Below are positions 25,973 to 33,765 of a DNA stretch of 64,000 nt, in pieces; the first letter of the stretch is position 1; every line of letters starts with the position of its first letter. This stretch comes from DASPNM01 sp035626515. GTDB taxonomy: Bacteria > Bacteroidota > Bacteroidia > Chitinophagales > Chitinophagaceae. Location of the stretch: contig DASPNM010000017.1 of the NCBI GenBank assembly GCA_035626515.1, forward strand, positions 1 to 64,000. Direction: 5' to 3'. Both the position numbers and the translations under genes were made by a program. The notes beneath the pieces are model-generated. The model was not told the origin of the DNA. It saw only the letters and a program-made list of their open reading frames with translations, and searched no databases.

Positions 25973-26985
25973 TGAACAAACGGAATTACATATTGAAACT
26001 GGCGCTGATAGCGGAATTGGTTTGTTGCAGCAGGCCTACCGCAGGCCAGGACATCCATTTTTCCCAGTTTTTCGAAGCTCCTCTCTGGCGGAATCCCTCG
26101 CTGGCGGGAATCTTTACCGGCGATATCCGCGTGCAGGGAGTGTATCGCGACCAGTGGAACAGCGTAACGAATGCGTATCGCACCGGGTCGATCAACGCGG
26201 AATACAAGATGCCGATCGGGAAAGGAGATGATTTCATTACCACCGGCCTCGAAGTGCTGTACGACCGGGCCGGTACTATTGGCTGGACAACTACGCATGT
26301 TTTGCCGGCCCTCAACTACCACAAATCCCTGAGCCCTGATGAAAACCGGTACCTTTCCCTTGGATTCATGGGCGGTTGGGTGCAGCGGCGCTTTGACCGT
26401 TCAAAGATGACCACAAACACTCAGTACGACGGCGGCGGCGACGGAGAGAGTCTGACACAAACCCAGTTCAGCTATCTGGACGGCAGTGTAGGGATGAGCT
26501 TCAATTCAAACCTGGGAAGCAATCCAAACAACAATTATTATTTGGGTGCGGCCTATCACCATTTCAATCGCCCAAACCATTCGTTTTACCGGGATCCGTC
26601 GATTGAGCTGGCCCCGAAATGGGTTTTCTCCGGGGGACTGAAGTTTGCTGTAACTGAATATTCCTACCTCACGATACAAGCCGATCAATCGATGCAGGGA
26701 GGGTTCAGGGAGACCGTTGCCGGCGCCATGTATGGACTGAAGCTCGACGACAATCTGGAATCACCAGCCTACACGCTCCACGCCGGGGCTTTCCTTCGGT
26801 GGAACGATGCGCTGATACCAGTAATCAAGCTTGACTATACTCCTTTTTCCGTTGCATTCAGCTACGACGTGAACATTTCCAAGCTGAAACCTTCGAGCTA
26901 TGGGCGCGGGGGCTTTGAGCTGTCAGTCTGCTACATCGGCTTTGTGAGACGCAGCCGCGATGGCTGGCTTTGCCCGAGATTCTGA
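25969..26985 (+). CDS. PorP/SprF-like T9SS outer-membrane protein
   Basis: A 338-residue beta-barrel protein with a signal peptide and the family opening GQDIHFSQFFEAPLWRNPSL then VQGVYRDQWNSVT. Repeated membrane-strand patterns follow (YLSLGFMGGWVQRRFD, NNYYLGAAYHHFNRP, SYLTIQADQSMQGGF) and the C-terminal KLDYTPFSVAFSYDVNISKL. PorP/SprF proteins sit beside type B sorting-domain proteins and help them reach or stay on the surface. Here the start overlaps the stop of the 15-PKD gene by four bases, so the two are translationally coupled. The end FVRRSRDGWLCPRF is also typical. Its stop abuts that of the convergent aquaporin gene. Confidence 0.95.
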   Translation: MMNKRNYILKLALIAELVCCSRPTAGQDIHFSQFFEAPLWRNPSLAGIFTGDIRVQGVYRDQWNSVTNAYRTGSINAEYKMPIGKGDDFITTGLEVLYDRAGTIGWTTTHVLPALNYHKSLSPDENRYLSLGFMGGWVQRRFDRSKMTTNTQYDGGGDGESLTQTQFSYLDGSVGMSFNSNLGSNPNNNYYLGAAYHHFNRPNHSFYRDPSIELAPKWVFSGGLKFAVTEYSYLTIQADQSMQGGFRETVAGAMYGLKLDDNLESPAYTLHAGAFLRWNDALIPVIKLDYTPFSVAFSYDVNISKLKPSSYGRGGFELSVCYIGFVRRSRDGWLCPRF

Positions 26986-27615
26986 TCAATTTTCCCGCGG
27001 CAGCGGCGGAACGGGTTTATCCTCGCGATTCAAGAAAAGAAACGCTACCGCTGCGATCGCAGCGCCCCCGAAACAACCCACGAGATAGATCCAGAAATTC
27101 TTCCACGCGAAGACCTTCAGCACAGAGGCGCCGACCGCCACGGCGGGATTGAAGGCTCCGCCCGAATAGCTGCCAAAAGCGGAAGCCATTGCGAACACCG
27201 TAAATCCGATCGCGAGTCCGTAAAAGCTGTTGCCTGCGTTTCCACGCGCGGTCGCCACATTCAGCACCACGTAAGCAAGGGCAAAGGTCCCGAACACTTC
27301 TGCGAGCAGCGCCTTCGGAGTGTCGAGCACCTGTGTTGCAGCCACCGCGGGTTCCTCAAACAAACTGAACACGAGCGCAGCAGCAAGCGCGCCCGCGAGC
27401 TGCGAACCAATGTAGACGAGGGTTTCGCCCGCCGAGATCTTTTTTCGGATTAGCAATGCAAGCGTCACAGCAGGGTTGTAATGTGCGCCGGAAATGTGGC
27501 CTCCGGCGAAAACCATGACCATCAGAACCGCTCCGATAACCAGCGGATCGCCGGTAAGGGCAATGACCAGTACGAGGAAAAATGTGCCGATGAATTCTGT
27601 AATGTAACGGGGCAT
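26986..27615 (-). CDS. MIP family channel (aquaporin)
   Basis: A 209-residue protein with six membrane helices and two NPA half-helices: GAHYNPAVTLAL and GGAFNPAVAVGASV. A water or small-solute channel of the inner membrane. At the second half the residue pattern after NPA is A-V-A-V rather than the N-P-A-R of classical water-selective channels, so the selectivity filter may differ; solute specificity is not assigned. The N-terminus MPRYITEFIGTFFLVLVIAL is the normal first helix. It stands alone. The stop is immediately next to that of the PorP/SprF gene, with no room for a terminator. Confidence 0.93.
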   Translation of the reverse strand: MPRYITEFIGTFFLVLVIALTGDPLVIGAVLMVMVFAGGHISGAHYNPAVTLALLIRKKISAGETLVYIGSQLAGALAAALVFSLFEEPAVAATQVLDTPKALLAEVFGTFALAYVVLNVATARGNAGNSFYGLAIGFTVFAMASAFGSYSGGAFNPAVAVGASVLKVFAWKNFWIYLVGCFGGAAIAAVAFLFLNREDKPVPPLPREN

Positions 27616-27849
27616 AAGCCGGTGTTTTGGTTAGAAAGTGGAAAACTTACGCTGCCAAGGTAGAGACAGGAGCAGACTTGACGGTTCTGATTTATTCACA
27701 TATTCCTGCGGCCGTGCCCGCCTGCCCTTTAAAACCGACGCGTAACCAGCCGTTAAACTGAAACAAAAAATTTGGTTAATTGAATCTCCAAATCATGCCG
27801 CAATGTATTGATAAACAGTATCGTGTAAATACGAGGGATTTTACCTTGC

Positions 27850-27869
27850 CGAATAAAAAAATTCGGCCT
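27850..27869 (+). other. Hairpin GCCGAAT/ATTCGGC upstream of the small T9SS gene
   Basis: A perfect 7-bp stem with a six-A loop, then CTATTTTT. It lies in the -33 region of the following promoter, so it could be an operator, or a terminator for readthrough. Confidence 0.4.
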
Positions 27870-27890
27870 ATTTTTCGAATAATAAAAGTA

Positions 27891-27898
27891 AATTTGTT
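27891..27898 (+). promoter_or_regulatory. -7 element TAAATTTG of the small T9SS gene
   Basis: A TAnnTTTG match ending three bases before the TTG start at 27902. Confidence 0.55.
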
Positions 27899-27901
27899 TC
27901 G

Positions 27902-28246
27902 TTGAGAAGAATTTTACTAATACTATCCATTATTCTATTGACAACCATCCACTCGCAAGGGCAAACTACGCCCGGTCCCATATCGGATGGTGCAGATAGG
28001 ATCATCAGGTTGTACCCCAACCCGGCGACCTCATACGTTACGTTTGACCTGCAGCGTTCCGGGGCCGTCAGGACCTATACGATTCAGGTATATAATTTCC
28101 TCGGCAAAAAGATGTATGAATCCCCTGCTGTCAGCCAAAAGCTTACGGTGGACCTTGCTGAGTTTAACCGCGGCGTATACATCTATCACCTGAAAGATCA
28201 GACCGGCAAGATTGTGGAGTCCGGGAAGTTTCAGGTGTCCCGATGA
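27902..28246 (+). CDS. Minimal secreted protein: signal peptide plus T9SS type A sorting domain
   Basis: The protein has 114 residues, starting at TTG 27902. Signal peptide ILLILSIILLTTIHSQGQ, then a linker of about 15 residues (TTPGPISDGADRI), then a complete type A sorting domain of about 80 residues: IRLYPNPATSYVTFDL, IQVYNFLGKKMYESP, FNRGVYIYHLKDQTGKIVES and the basic end KFQVSR. There is practically no passenger domain. Such stand-alone tails could be short secreted peptides, competitors or regulators of the T9SS sortase step; no function is known to me. A -7 element is three bases upstream. An 8-bp hairpin covers the stop codon. Confidence 0.85.
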   Translation: MRRILLILSIILLTTIHSQGQTTPGPISDGADRIIRLYPNPATSYVTFDLQRSGAVRTYTIQVYNFLGKKMYESPAVSQKLTVDLAEFNRGVYIYHLKDQTGKIVESGKFQVSR

Positions 28247-28252
28247 CACCTG
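28232..28252 (+). other. 8-bp hairpin spanning the stop codon of the small T9SS gene
   Basis: CAGGTGTC (28232-28239) and GACACCTG (28245-28252) pair exactly around CCGAT; the TGA stop lies within it. A short CTTT follows, so it is at best a weak terminator. Confidence 0.5.
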
Positions 28253-28318
28253 CTTTGCGTGCAGCAGTTAGCTTTTTCATGACTGGGAATTGAATTGACC
28301 GCACTGGTTGCGCAGTCC

Positions 28319-29488
28319 TTATTGTACCTGTACGATCAGGAATTTCAGGTAATGCGTATTCTCAATACCCGGTACAACAGGATGATCCGGCGACTGCGTT
28401 TGAAAACTTACCTGACGCAATCTTCGCCGCGCGTCCTTTGCTGCCATTTGGATGATTTCAAGAAACAGCGGCGGAGTAATCAGGCTGGTGCACGATGAAG
28501 TGACGAGAAACCCTCCCGGCCGAATGATCTTCATCCCGCGCAGATTAATTTCTTTATAACCCGTCACCGCTTTTTGAATCGTCTCGCGGCTTTTTGCAAA
28601 CGCCGGCGGATCCAGCATGACCACATCGAATTGGTTTCCCTCCTTCGACCAGCGCTTCAATACGTCAAAGGCATTTGCAATCTCGAATCTGCATATGCCG
28701 CCCAGATTGTTGAGCTCGGCATTGCGCCTTGCCTGCTCGACCGCGTTTTCGGAGATGTCGATTCCGAGCACCGACCGGGCCCCATAATGCGCCGCGTGCA
28801 GCTCAAAGCTACCGGTGTATGTGAATGCTCCCAGTACATCGGCATCGCGAACAATCGAGGCAATCGCCTTTCGATTTTCCTGCTGGTCCAGAAAAAAACC
28901 TGTCTTTTGTCCATTTTCCAGGTCTACGTGAAACCGGAGCCCGTGTTCGTGGATAATGATTTTCGGATCGAAGGGGGCCGAAAGAAATCCTTTTTGTTGG
29001 GCAAGCCCTTCCAGCTCGCGCACAGGCACATCATTGCGCTCGTAAATTCCTTTCGGGGAAAAAACTGTTTCAAGCGCCCTTACGATTGCAGGCTTCCATC
29101 GGTCGATCCCGACGGCGAGCGTCTGGACCACGAAATAGTCATTGAATTTATCAATGATCAGTTGAGGGAGGAAATCACCTTCCCCGAACACCAGCCGGCA
29201 ATTCTCCACATAGCCCAGCTTCCTGCGGTATTCCCAGCATTCGCGGATACGGTCGAGAAAAAACTGTTCGTTGATTTCGACTTTCGGGTCGCGCGTAAGC
29301 AGGCGGACCGGAATCTGAGACGCAGGATTCATATAACCGCGGCCTACGAATTTTTCATCATGGGTGAAAACATCCACCACATCTCCCGGTTGCACACTGT
29401 CGTCAACGAGATCCACCTCGTTGGCAAAAATCCATGGATGGCCGTCCCGAATGCGGGTGGAAATTCTTTTTCTTAAAACGACTTTCAT
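28319..29488 (-). CDS. 23S rRNA methyltransferase, RlmI-like (PUA plus SAM domain)
   Basis: The ATG at 29488 gives 389 residues; an in-frame TTG at 29503 adds five residues and is less likely. N-terminal PUA domain (RISTRIRDGHPWIFANEVDL, GYMNPASQIPVRLLTRD). The central part has ENCRLVFGEGDFLPQLIIDK. The methyltransferase domain has TGFFLDQQENRK, LGAFTYTGSFELHAAHYGA, VLGIDISENAVEQARRNAEL, the catalytic LDPPAFAKS and LVTSSCTSLI. The family makes 5-methylcytosine in 23S rRNA (position 1962 in E. coli); the exact site here is inferred. It is divergent from grpE with about 155 bp between starts. Confidence 0.93.
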   Translation of the reverse strand: MKVVLRKRISTRIRDGHPWIFANEVDLVDDSVQPGDVVDVFTHDEKFVGRGYMNPASQIPVRLLTRDPKVEINEQFFLDRIRECWEYRRKLGYVENCRLVFGEGDFLPQLIIDKFNDYFVVQTLAVGIDRWKPAIVRALETVFSPKGIYERNDVPVRELEGLAQQKGFLSAPFDPKIIIHEHGLRFHVDLENGQKTGFFLDQQENRKAIASIVRDADVLGAFTYTGSFELHAAHYGARSVLGIDISENAVEQARRNAELNNLGGICRFEIANAFDVLKRWSKEGNQFDVVMLDPPAFAKSRETIQKAVTGYKEINLRGMKIIRPGGFLVTSSCTSLITPPLFLEIIQMAAKDARRRLRQVSFQTQSPDHPVVPGIENTHYLKFLIVQVQ

Positions 29489-29575
29489 TTCGTGTGGAGA
29501 CAAATGTCTGTTTTCTTAGACAATGATGTCAGCCGGAAATCCGGGACGGGGGTCATTTTGGCCTTATTTCCCGCC

Positions 29576-29605
29576 TTGGCAGTATTATTGACAGCCTTAC
29601 CTTTG
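29576..29605 (+). promoter_or_regulatory. Promoter of grpE-dnaJ (TTG, 19-bp spacer, TACCTTTG)
   Basis: A -33 TTG at 29576-29578, a 19-bp spacer and a -7 TACCTTTG at 29598-29605 match the Bacteroidota housekeeping promoter. It lies 39 bp before the grpE ATG. Confidence 0.7.
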
Positions 29606-29609
29606 CACG

Positions 29610-29623
29610 CCCCGCAAGCGGGG
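29610..29623 (+). promoter_or_regulatory. GC-rich leader hairpin of grpE-dnaJ
   Basis: CCCCG, loop CAAG and CGGGG form a strong hairpin at or just after the expected transcription start, 21 bases before the grpE ATG. It may stabilise the mRNA 5' end or tune translation. Confidence 0.5.
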
Positions 29624-29644
29624 AGGAGAAAAAATTTGCAAAAA

Positions 29645-30214
29645 ATGGCAGAAAAAGAATACCGGAAGGAACCCCCGGATGACGCGGAGAACAGCGCCGG
29701 CATGGACATTAACACCGATGAGAACCTGAGCGGGATGACCCACCTGAACGAGCCGGTGGATCAGGCGGAGATTGAAAAGCTCAAAGCTGAACTGGAGGAA
29801 ACCAGGGATAAATACCTGCGCAAGGTTGCCGAATTCGATAACTTCAGAAGGCGAAACGCGAAGGAGCGCCTGGAACTGATCCAGACTGCCGGGCGTGAGG
29901 TGATCACCGATCTGCTCGATGTGCTCGACGATTGTGACCGCGCGCAAAAGCAATTTGAAAACAGCGACGACGCGCAGCAACTGCGGCAGGGCGTGTTGCT
30001 CGTATTTACCAAACTGAGGAACGTGCTCCAGGCAAGGGGACTGAAGCCGATGGAGACGATCAATCAGGAATTCAATCCCGATCTTCATGAGGCCGTGACC
30101 GAACTGCCGGCCGCGTCGGAAGACCAGAAGAATAAGGTAGTCGACGAAGTAATGAAAGGCTATTACCTTAATGACAAAATCATCCGGCACGCTAAAGTCA
30201 TAGTCGGAAAGTAA
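29645..30214 (+). CDS. grpE: Nucleotide exchange factor GrpE
   Basis: From the ATG at 29645 the protein has 189 residues; a longer frame from 29492 covers the promoter and is rejected. An acidic N-terminal tail (about 40 residues) is followed by the long dimer helix AEIEKLKAELEETRDKYLRK, then VAEFDNFRRRNAKE, LLDVLDDCDRAQKQF, and the C-terminal beta domain NPDLHEAVTELPA and GYYLNDKIIRHAKVIVG. It releases ADP from DnaK in the cytoplasm. It is followed by dnaJ after 23 bp, a common chaperone operon; dnaK is not in the window. Confidence 0.96.
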   Translation: MAEKEYRKEPPDDAENSAGMDINTDENLSGMTHLNEPVDQAEIEKLKAELEETRDKYLRKVAEFDNFRRRNAKERLELIQTAGREVITDLLDVLDDCDRAQKQFENSDDAQQLRQGVLLVFTKLRNVLQARGLKPMETINQEFNPDLHEAVTELPAASEDQKNKVVDEVMKGYYLNDKIIRHAKVIVGK

Positions 30215-30237
30215 AACTTCATAGTCGGAGAGCAACA

Positions 30238-31392
30238 ATGGCAAAGCGAGATTATTACGAGGTTTTGGGTGTGAGCCGAAGCGCCGCTGCGGATGAGATC
30301 AAAAAAGCTTACCGTAAGGTGGCGATGCAGTATCATCCCGATCGCAACCCCGGAGACAAGACTGCCGAAGAAAAATTCAAGGAGGCGGCAGAAGCCTATG
30401 AAGTGCTCAGCGACGCGGATAAAAAAGCGCAGTACGACCGGTACGGCCACGCCGGCGTAAGCGGCAACGGCCGGGGATTTGGCGGCGGCGGCATGAACAT
30501 GGAAGATATCTTCAGCCAGTTCGGGGATATTTTCGGCGAAGATCTTTTCGGGGGGTTTTTTGGCGGGCAGCGCGGCAGAGGTGCTCAGCGGGGGCGCGGC
30601 GTCCGCGGAGGCAACCTTCGCATCAAGTTAAAATTGACGTACGAGGAGATCGCACGCGGAGTAACCAAACACGTCAAGGTAAAAAAATATGTTGTCTGCA
30701 CCACCTGCGGGGGAAACGGCGCACGCGACAAGGGCAGCGTGCAGAATTGCAGCACCTGCGGTGGAAGCGGACAGGTTCGCCGCGTGCAGAATACGTTTCT
30801 TGGACAGGTGCAGACGGTGACCACCTGCCCTACCTGCAATGGAGAGGGTTCCGTGATTACGGCAAAATGCACCAACTGCAAAGGCGAAGGACGCATGTAT
30901 GCAGAAGAAACCGTTACCATCGAGATTCCTGCGGGGGTCCAGGAAGGAATGCAGCTTAACATCAGCGGCCGCGGCAATGCTGGAGAACGGGGTGGCCCTG
31001 CCGGGGATCTGATCATACTGATCGAGGAGGAGCCGCATAAGGAACTGCAGCGAGACGGCCTCAACGTGGCTTACGATCTGCACATCTCGTTCACGGATGC
31101 CGTGTTTGGAGTGCAGGTGGAGGTGCCGACGATCGATGGTCGCGCGAAGATCAAGATCCCTCCGGGGACCCAGAGCGGCCGCATCTTCCGGCTGAAAGGG
31201 AAAGGATTTCCTGCGGTGAATTCCTATGAAAAAGGCGATCAGCTTGTCCACGTGAACGTATGGACGCCGCAGCATCTGAGCAACGAGGAAAAGGCGATGC
31301 TTGAGAAACTCAGCCGGTCGCCAAATTTTAAGCCACATCCCGACAAGAATCAGAAAAGCTTCTTCGAAAAGATCCGGGAGATGTTCTCCTGA
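30238..31392 (+). CDS. dnaJ: Chaperone DnaJ
   Basis: A 384-residue type I J-protein. The J domain (1-70) has YHPDRNPGDK with the HPD motif that activates DnaK. A Gly/Phe-rich linker (GRGFGGGGMNMEDIFSQFGD) follows. The zinc-finger domain has all four repeats CTTCGGNG, CSTCGGSG, CPTCNGEG and CTNCKGEG. The C-terminal substrate domains follow (VQEGMQLNISGRGNAG, VEVPTIDGRAKIKIP, GRIFRLKGKGFP). It is co-transcribed with grpE. Its stop codon directly abuts the stop of the convergent vWA gene. Confidence 0.98.
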   Translation: MAKRDYYEVLGVSRSAAADEIKKAYRKVAMQYHPDRNPGDKTAEEKFKEAAEAYEVLSDADKKAQYDRYGHAGVSGNGRGFGGGGMNMEDIFSQFGDIFGEDLFGGFFGGQRGRGAQRGRGVRGGNLRIKLKLTYEEIARGVTKHVKVKKYVVCTTCGGNGARDKGSVQNCSTCGGSGQVRRVQNTFLGQVQTVTTCPTCNGEGSVITAKCTNCKGEGRMYAEETVTIEIPAGVQEGMQLNISGRGNAGERGGPAGDLIILIEEEPHKELQRDGLNVAYDLHISFTDAVFGVQVEVPTIDGRAKIKIPPGTQSGRIFRLKGKGFPAVNSYEKGDQLVHVNVWTPQHLSNEEKAMLEKLSRSPNFKPHPDKNQKSFFEKIREMFS

Positions 31393-33174
31393 TCAATGTT
31401 CCTCGGGTCCTCCACGTTTCTTCTTGACTTTCGTGTAGAGGTTTTTGGCCTGCTGCACCAGTGTAATAAATTCCTGTTGCAGGAGATCTGTGCGGCTGCA
31501 GGTTTCGCCTGCAAGCGCAATAATGTCATTCCAGCCAAAATTCCTTGCGGCGGGGGAAGATCGCAATAGCGCACCAAACATGGCAACAGCGGAGGCGAAC
31601 TGGTAATTGCGGTCGAGCTCGTGGAAGGGAACATAATTGAAGCGGCAGGCGTGGCGGTATTGCAGCTCGCGTCGATCGTTGGGAAGCTGGTACTCGACCA
31701 GGATCTCCGCAAATTTTCCCGATGTGAAATTATCGCGTATCGCGCCCTTGTTCAGTTCCGTCGGACGAATCTCGAACAGGGCCAGCATCGAATAACCCGA
31801 ACCGATCTCTCCGCCTTCCAATATGGTGAGTGAATCTTTCAACGCTCCGACTTTATTGTCAAACCCGATCAGCCTGTATTCTTTTACGTATTCCGGGTTG
31901 AAATGCACGTTCATGTACACATCGTCGGCCACCGCGTACAGCGTTTGTGTAAACTCGCGGAGCAAAACTTTTTCGGCTTCCCTGAAGTTGTCGATATAGG
32001 CAAAGTTGCCGTTCCCCTTGCGGGCAAGCGTCTGGATCTTCGAATCTTTGTAATTCCCCATTCCCACACCGAGACATGTGAGATAAATCCCTGACTCCCG
32101 TTGCTGCGATATCAGCTCATCCAGCTCGGTTTCGGTTTTCAAACCCACGTTGAAATCACCGTCGGTTGCGAGGATCACGCGGTTATTGCCGCCTTCAATA
32201 AAATGATTTCGCGCCAGGCTGTAAGCCAGCCGGATCCCCGACTCTCCTGGGGTTGACCCGCCCGGGGTCAGCTCGTCGATAGCGTGCAGGATCTTTTCCT
32301 TTTCCGCGCCGCTGGTAGTATTCAGCATCACGCCGACAGTTCCGCCATATACCACGATCGCCACAGAATCTTTCTCGCGAAGATTATTTACCAGAATACG
32401 GAAAGCCGACTTGATCAGGGGGAGGCGGTTCGGCATGTCCATGGAGCCGGATACGTCGATGAGAAAAACGAGATGACTGGGCGGAAGTGAGTCCAGATTC
32501 AGCTTGCGGGAACAAAGGTTCACGTAAAAAAGCTGCGACTCCTGGTCCCAGGGCGATTGACTGAGGGCGGTGTTTACCTGAAATACGTTTGCGGCGTCCG
32601 GCTGCCGGTAACTCAGGTTAAAATAGTTTAGCATTTCCTCAATGCGCACTGCATCGGGCGGAACGAGCGAGTTGAGTGAAATGAACCTTCGGATGTTGCT
32701 GTACGAGGCGCGATCCACGTTGAGCGCCATTCCCGTCACAGGATATCGCTGTGCGCTGATAAACCGGTTCTCCACCAGGCTAGCGTACGTCTCGTCACCG
32801 GCGAACCATGTTTTTTGTTCCGCCCGCTCCAGGTTGCGCGTAAGGGATACCAGCTTGTCCCGCCGCACCAGGGTGGTCCCGGCAGGTTTTAATCTCAGCT
32901 TCACGCTCACATATTTATCCGAATTGACTACGAGGCTTTCCCGGTGGTATCCATCCTTCGAAAAACTGAGCGTATCAACCTGCTGGTTGGTGATGATGCC
33001 AAAGGTCCCCATCGACCCGGTCCGAAAAACATAACCTGTGCGGTTTTGCAGAATGATCACATTCTGAAGCACGTTGCCTGCCTCGTCTTTTACTTCGCCG
33101 CGGATGTAATATTGCTGCCCGGTACTGTTGCCGGCGGCAAGGAGGAAGATCAGAATGTGACAGGCAGTCTTCAA
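31393..33174 (-). CDS. Secreted vWA-domain protein (YfbK-like)
   Basis: The protein has 593 residues, starting at TTG 33174; no ATG or GTG lies upstream in frame, and the TTG gives a signal peptide (ACHILIFLLAAGNSTGQ). A carboxypeptidase-like regulatory domain (about 22-95) is followed by the vWF_A N-terminal region (MALNVDRASYSNIRRFI, RIEEMLNYFNLSYRQP), the vWA domain with MIDAS VFLIDVSGSMDMPNRL and VILATDGDFNVGL, and the DUF3520-type C-terminal region (GFDNKVGALKDSL). Proteins like this are found in the periplasm or outer membrane; function unknown, perhaps metal-dependent protein binding. It lies downstream of hpt by 51 bp and converges on dnaJ. Confidence 0.92.
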   Translation of the reverse strand: MKTACHILIFLLAAGNSTGQQYYIRGEVKDEAGNVLQNVIILQNRTGYVFRTGSMGTFGIITNQQVDTLSFSKDGYHRESLVVNSDKYVSVKLRLKPAGTTLVRRDKLVSLTRNLERAEQKTWFAGDETYASLVENRFISAQRYPVTGMALNVDRASYSNIRRFISLNSLVPPDAVRIEEMLNYFNLSYRQPDAANVFQVNTALSQSPWDQESQLFYVNLCSRKLNLDSLPPSHLVFLIDVSGSMDMPNRLPLIKSAFRILVNNLREKDSVAIVVYGGTVGVMLNTTSGAEKEKILHAIDELTPGGSTPGESGIRLAYSLARNHFIEGGNNRVILATDGDFNVGLKTETELDELISQQRESGIYLTCLGVGMGNYKDSKIQTLARKGNGNFAYIDNFREAEKVLLREFTQTLYAVADDVYMNVHFNPEYVKEYRLIGFDNKVGALKDSLTILEGGEIGSGYSMLALFEIRPTELNKGAIRDNFTSGKFAEILVEYQLPNDRRELQYRHACRFNYVPFHELDRNYQFASAVAMFGALLRSSPAARNFGWNDIIALAGETCSRTDLLQQEFITLVQQAKNLYTKVKKKRGGPEEH

Positions 33175-33225
33175 CGGGGGCTTTTGAATATGAAAAATTA
33201 CAAAAAAAGCCGGAGAGCCTGCCGC

Positions 33226-33759
33226 TCAAACCAACTGGTAGATTTCCTTCAGGTTGCGGCCCAGCCCGTCATAATCAAGGCCATATCCCACAACGAACTT
33301 GTTCGGGATCCGGAAGCCGATATAATCGAGAGTGAGCGGGAACTCGGTGGCGTCGAACTTGTGCAACAGTGCGGCGATCTTCAACGAACGGGGCTGCTGG
33401 TGCAGGAGCTTCGGAAGAAATTTGTGCAGCGTCTTTCCCGTATCCACGATGTCCTCCACGATGATTACGTCCTTCTGATAAATATCTTCCTCCAGACCAA
33501 TTGAAGTGAGCACCTTGCCGGAAGATTTCATTCCCTTGTAGGAAGCGAGCTTGATAAAGCAGATTTCGGCTTCAACGGTGAGGTGCTTGAAAAGGTCGGC
33601 GGCGAACATGAAGGAGCCGTTCAGGATAGCGATAAAGAGCGGACGGCGCCCCTGGTAATCACGGTTAATTTCTTCCGCCATTTCCCGCACACGCTGCTGT
33701 ATCTGCTTTTCCGAAAGGTAGGTCTCGAACGACTTATCGTGGACAATGATGACCGGCAT
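33226..33759 (-). CDS. hpt: Hypoxanthine phosphoribosyltransferase
   Basis: A 177-residue purine salvage enzyme making IMP (and GMP) from PRPP. The PRPP-binding loop VIIVEDIVDTGKTLHKFL is complete. The family motif FIAILNGSFMFAADLF (PPi loop), the flexible-loop region FIKLASYKGMKSSGKVLT and the C-terminal GFRIPNKFVVGYGLDYDGLG are also present. It is cytoplasmic. It follows the glucosaminidase gene by only six bases and is part of a minus-strand series from 37250 down to 31393. Confidence 0.96.
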   Translation of the reverse strand: MPVIIVHDKSFETYLSEKQIQQRVREMAEEINRDYQGRRPLFIAILNGSFMFAADLFKHLTVEAEICFIKLASYKGMKSSGKVLTSIGLEEDIYQKDVIIVEDIVDTGKTLHKFLPKLLHQQPRSLKIAALLHKFDATEFPLTLDYIGFRIPNKFVVGYGLDYDGLGRNLKEIYQLV

Positions 33760-33765
33760 GCGGTA

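Larger units (their letters stand above)
27616..27901. promoter_or_regulatory. 286-bp divergent control region (aquaporin / small T9SS protein)
   Basis: There is no gene. A/T-rich toward its right end. It holds a 7-bp-stem hairpin (27850-27869) and the -7 element of the next gene (27891-27898). Confidence 0.55.

Noticed and set aside
29492..29644. N-terminal extension of GrpE with a hydrophobic segment
   Set aside because: The frame runs through the promoter; GrpE proteins start with the acidic tail found from 29645.
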